From NCBI RefSeq assembly GCF_001189295.1, contig NZ_CP012159.1, positions 10,435,856 through 10,499,855 of the forward strand: a DNA stretch of 64,000 bases, in the 5' to 3' direction. The position numbers were made by a program, and so were the translations under genes. Below the pieces are notes generated by a model that saw only the letters and a program-made list of their open reading frames with translations, had not been told where the DNA came from and ran no database searches. Source of the stretch: Chondromyces crocatus. Its GTDB lineage: Bacteria; Myxococcota_A; Polyangia; Polyangiales; Polyangiaceae. Of the stretch, positions 61,363 through 64,000 are shown piece after piece. Position 1 is the first letter of the stretch. Each line of letters begins with the position of its first letter.

Positions 61363-62637
61363 ATGCGCGACCGGACGCCCTCTCTCGTCGACGCGTCCTC
61401 GCTGCTCTCGATCCTGGAGGTCTCCCGTCGCCTCGCGGTCCAGCACGAGCTCGACGACGTCCTCGAGCTCATCCTTCACACGGGGCGCGAGGTCCTCGGC
61501 GCCGAGCGCGGCACGGTGTTCCTCTACGACACGGCCCGACGGGAGCTTTACGCGCGCGTCGCCACGGGGGGCACCGCGATCCGCTTCCCCGCCGATCGCG
61601 GCATCGCCGGCGAATGTGTGCGTTCTCGCAAGACCGTCGTCGTCAATGACTGCTACGCCGATCCGCGCTTCAACCCGGAAGTCGACCGGCAGACCGGCTT
61701 CCGCACCCGCTGCCTCATCGCCGTGCCGCTCGTCGGCATCGATCAGGAGCTGGTCGGCGTTCTCCAGATGCTGAACACGAGCGGCGACCAGTTCACCTGG
61801 GACGACCAGACGGTCGCCGAACTCCTCGCGGCCCAGGCCGCGGTGGCCATCCAGCGCACGCTCCTTCTCGAGGAGCGCCTGATCAAGCTGAAGCTGCAGC
61901 ACGACATGGCCATCGCGCGCGACATCCAGCAGAACGTCCTCGTCCGCCGCCTGCCCCCCTGCCCTGGCTACACCCTCTCGGCCTACAACCAGCCTGCCGA
62001 CGCCACGGGCGGCGACATCTACGACATCATCCCGCTGGATCAGCACGCCGAGGCCTCCCCCCTGCTGCTCCTCGTGGCCGACGCCACCGGCCACGGGATC
62101 GGCCCGGCGCTGAACATCACCCAGCTCCGCGCCATGCTCCGGCTCGGGCTCCGCCTCTCCGCCGACCTCCCCTTGCTGCTCAACCACATCAACCAGCAGC
62201 TCGTGCAGGACCTCCCGGGCGACCGCTTCATCACCGCTTTCCTCGGCGTCCTCGACCCGATCCAGCACCAGGTCCGGTTCCACGCCGCCGGCCAGGGCCC
62301 CGTCCTCCACTACCGGGCCACCACGGGCGAGATCGTCTGGCGAGAGACCTCCACCACGCCCCTCGGCATGTTCCCCGAGATCGACGTCGAGCCGCCGCCG
62401 CCCATCCACATGGACCCCGGCGACCTGCTCGTCCTGCTCACCGACGGCTTCTACGAGTACCAGAACGCGGCCGGCGAAGAGCTGGGCCCCGAGCGCGTCG
62501 GCGAGCTCATCGCCCGCATCCACGAGAACCCCGTCGACCAGATCCTCGCCACCCTGCTCTCGATGCTGCGCGAGTTCGCCGGCTCCTCCCGTCAGAACGA
62601 CGACCTCACCGCCCTCCTCGTCAAGCGCGAGGTCTGA
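61363..62637 (+). CDS. GAF-SpoIIE (PP2C-type) Ser/Thr phosphatase
   Basis: 424 residues from the ATG at 61363. A GTG 24 bp upstream is an alternative. The GAF domain spans about 18-170 (LLSILEVSRRLAVQHELDDVLELIL to VLQMLNT), then a short helix. The PP2C-like SpoIIE phosphatase domain (about 200-424) has ATGGDIYDI, ADATGHGIGPALN, TLGMF-like TPLGMFPEI, LLTDGFYEYQNAAGE and NDDLTALLVKRE, including the metal-binding Asp residues. It dephosphorylates a Ser/Thr protein, typically an anti-anti-sigma factor of STAS type. A plausible target is the PAS-STAS protein at 24.1 kb, though the two genes are 36 kb apart. Confidence 0.93.
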   Translation: MRDRTPSLVDASSLLSILEVSRRLAVQHELDDVLELILHTGREVLGAERGTVFLYDTARRELYARVATGGTAIRFPADRGIAGECVRSRKTVVVNDCYADPRFNPEVDRQTGFRTRCLIAVPLVGIDQELVGVLQMLNTSGDQFTWDDQTVAELLAAQAAVAIQRTLLLEERLIKLKLQHDMAIARDIQQNVLVRRLPPCPGYTLSAYNQPADATGGDIYDIIPLDQHAEASPLLLLVADATGHGIGPALNITQLRAMLRLGLRLSADLPLLLNHINQQLVQDLPGDRFITAFLGVLDPIQHQVRFHAAGQGPVLHYRATTGEIVWRETSTTPLGMFPEIDVEPPPPIHMDPGDLLVLLTDGFYEYQNAAGEELGPERVGELIARIHENPVDQILATLLSMLREFAGSSRQNDDLTALLVKREV

Positions 62638-62759
62638 GGTGACGTCGACGCGTATTTCGACGCCGCGCAGCCTCTCTCCGACCGACCTCGGCGTCACCGC
62701 CTCATGCGGGCGTGTGCACGGCGACCCCCCACCTCCGCGGATCTGATACCGTCGCCCTC

Positions 62760-64000
62760 GTGTCCGGGCAGCGCTCAGCCGAGCGAATCGTGGGTCGTTA
62801 CGCGCTCCACGGCGCCATCGCCTCCGGCGGCATGGCCACCGTCCATTTCGGGCGCCTCGTCAGCGAAGCGGGCTTCTCTCGCACCGTCGCCATCAAGCGG
62901 CTCCACCCGCAGCACGCCCAGGACCCCGAGTTCACCGCGATGTTCCTCGACGAAGCGAGGGTCGCGGCCCGTATCCAGCACCCCAACGTGGTGCCCACCC
63001 TGGATGTCGTCGCGCTCGACGCCGAGCTGCTCCTCGTCATGGAGTACGTGCAGGGAGAGAGCCTCGCCCGCCTCATCCGCGCCCACCGCGAGCGCGACGC
63101 CGGCGCCCCACCGACCATCGCCGCCAGCATCGTCGGCGGCGCCTTGCACGGCCTCCACGCCGCCCACATCGCCACGAACGAGCAGGGGGAACCCCTCGGC
63201 ATCGTCCACCGAGACGTCTCTCCCGAGAACATCCTCGTGGGCATCGACGGCGTCCCCCGCGTGCTCGACTTCGGCGTCGCCAAGGCCCGCGGTCGCCTCC
63301 ACACCACCCGTGAGGGCCAGATCAAAGGCAAGATCGCCTACATGGCGCCTGAACAGCTCCGCGCCCAGCCCGTCGATCCGAGGACGGACGTCTACGGCGC
63401 CGCCATCGTCCTCTGGGAGCTGCTCACCGGGCGCAGGCTCTTCACCGGCGACAACGAGGGCGCGATCATCGTGAAGATCCTCGGCGGCAACATCACGCCG
63501 CCTTCCCAGCTCGTCCCGGACCTGCCCCCTGCGCTCGACGACATCGTCATGCGCGGCCTCGCCCAGGACCCAGAGGACCGCTTCACCTCGGCCTGGGACA
63601 TGGCTGTCGCCCTCGAGGACGCCACCGGCATCGCGTCTCCCCGCCAGATCGGTGCCTGGGTCGAGCAGCTCGCCAGCGCCGCCATCTCCCGTCGCGCCCG
63701 ACAGATCCAGGACATCGAGAGCGTCTCCCGCCCGATCGCCTTCCCCCTCGTCCCTTCCTCGGCCCCCCCTTCGTCGACGTCTCCTGCGGAGGTCTCCTCG
63801 TCGACGGCGCCTGCGGCGGGCCCCTCGTCGGCATCGCCAGCAGCGCCCTCCTCGTCGGCATTTCCCGCGGTGATCCCTGCGCTGCCCATCCCGACCCATC
63901 CCTCTCAGGGGCCCCAGTCCACCACCGCGCCCTCCGCCACCGCGCCTTCCACCACCGTCCCCTCGGGTCCCCCCACGCCGCCCCCGAGCTGGAGCGCCAC
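62760..64000 (+). CDS. Hanks-type Ser/Thr protein kinase (C-terminus cut by window edge)
   Basis: From the GTG at 62760 the frame stays open to the window edge (413 codons). The kinase domain has IASGGMATVHFG, TVAIKRLHPQH (catalytic Lys), HRDVSPENILV, DFGVAKARG, KGKIAYMAPEQ and DVYGAAIVLWELLTGR. A Ser/Pro/Ala-rich low-complexity linker follows at about 330-413. HRDVSPEN is typical of myxobacterial kinases. It starts 122 bp after the SpoIIE phosphatase on the same strand. The remaining C-terminus and any membrane anchor lie outside. Confidence 0.92.
   Translation, partial: MSGQRSAERIVGRYALHGAIASGGMATVHFGRLVSEAGFSRTVAIKRLHPQHAQDPEFTAMFLDEARVAARIQHPNVVPTLDVVALDAELLLVMEYVQGESLARLIRAHRERDAGAPPTIAASIVGGALHGLHAAHIATNEQGEPLGIVHRDVSPENILVGIDGVPRVLDFGVAKARGRLHTTREGQIKGKIAYMAPEQLRAQPVDPRTDVYGAAIVLWELLTGRRLFTGDNEGAIIVKILGGNITPPSQLVPDLPPALDDIVMRGLAQDPEDRFTSAWDMAVALEDATGIASPRQIGAWVEQLASAAISRRARQIQDIESVSRPIAFPLVPSSAPPSSTSPAEVSSSTAPAAGPSSASPAAPSSSAFPAVIPALPIPTHPSQGPQSTTAPSATAPSTTVPSGPPTPPPSWSA

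Overview
The window is very GC-rich, with long, closely packed genes, many lipoproteins, several Hanks-type Ser/Thr kinases, Pro/Gly/Tyr-rich and Gly-rich secreted proteins, and a three-subunit succinate dehydrogenase. This combination fits a Myxococcota chromosome of the Sorangium/Polyangium/Chondromyces type (order Polyangiales). That placement is an inference from gene content, not from a marker gene. I see no rRNA or tRNA genes, no CRISPR array and no insertion sequence. The region looks like chromosomal backbone with lineage-specific tandem gene families.

Layout. 1-2.7 kb: a DUF1579-like protein (cut by the left edge), a PlsC-like acyltransferase and an exported agmatine-deiminase-family lipoprotein, all on the minus strand. 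2.7-4.5 kb: no convincing gene, but two tandem repeats (three 42-bp units, then about 16 units of 21 bp). 4.5-5.6 kb: an unrecognised protein with a hexapeptide-repeat tail. 5.7-11.0 kb: six tandem paralogues encoding small exported proteins with a Pro/Gly/Tyr-rich stretch, two membrane segments and a C-terminal GPGGLTFRGQF-like motif. Each has its own TTGAC promoter-like element. 11.2-15.1 kb: a DinB-like protein, a membrane protein, ThiD, an orphan DUF4266 lipoprotein and an unknown lipoprotein. 15.4-19.4 kb: a complete Tol-Pal operon in the order pal-tolQ-tolR-tolA-tolB. 19.8-26.7 kb: plus-strand genes for an unknown membrane protein, a vWA lipoprotein, an SrkA-like kinase, an RsbR-like PAS-STAS protein, an unknown protein and a cyclophilin. 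26.8-33.0 kb: a kinase, an M4 metalloprotease lipoprotein and a cytochrome c/copper monooxygenase fusion lipoprotein. 33.1-36.5 kb: sdhCAB. 36.7-41.6 kb: three tandem YfbK-like vWA lipoproteins, followed upstream by ten 42/44-bp repeats. 42.4-47.3 kb: a glycine-rich PGRS-like lipoprotein, another vWA lipoprotein and a tail-anchored kinase. 47.7-49.2 kb: a lone type VI secretion sheath gene (tssC). 49.4-58.8 kb: a complete MoxR/DUF58/Bat-type operon, mostly with 4-bp GTGA overlaps. 58.8-64 kb: an acidic unknown, an FAD-Rieske oxidoreductase, a GAF-SpoIIE phosphatase and a kinase cut by the right edge.

How the parts work together. Much of the window concerns the cell envelope: Tol-Pal for outer-membrane integrity, five vWA lipoproteins, the Bat operon, and the six-paralogue family. 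A second theme is Ser/Thr signalling, with three Hanks kinases, an SrkA kinase, a PAS-STAS protein and a PP2C-type phosphatase. The least explained features are the six-gene array with its repeated promoter module, the 42-bp and 21-bp tandem repeats, and the isolated tssC next to the Bat operon.
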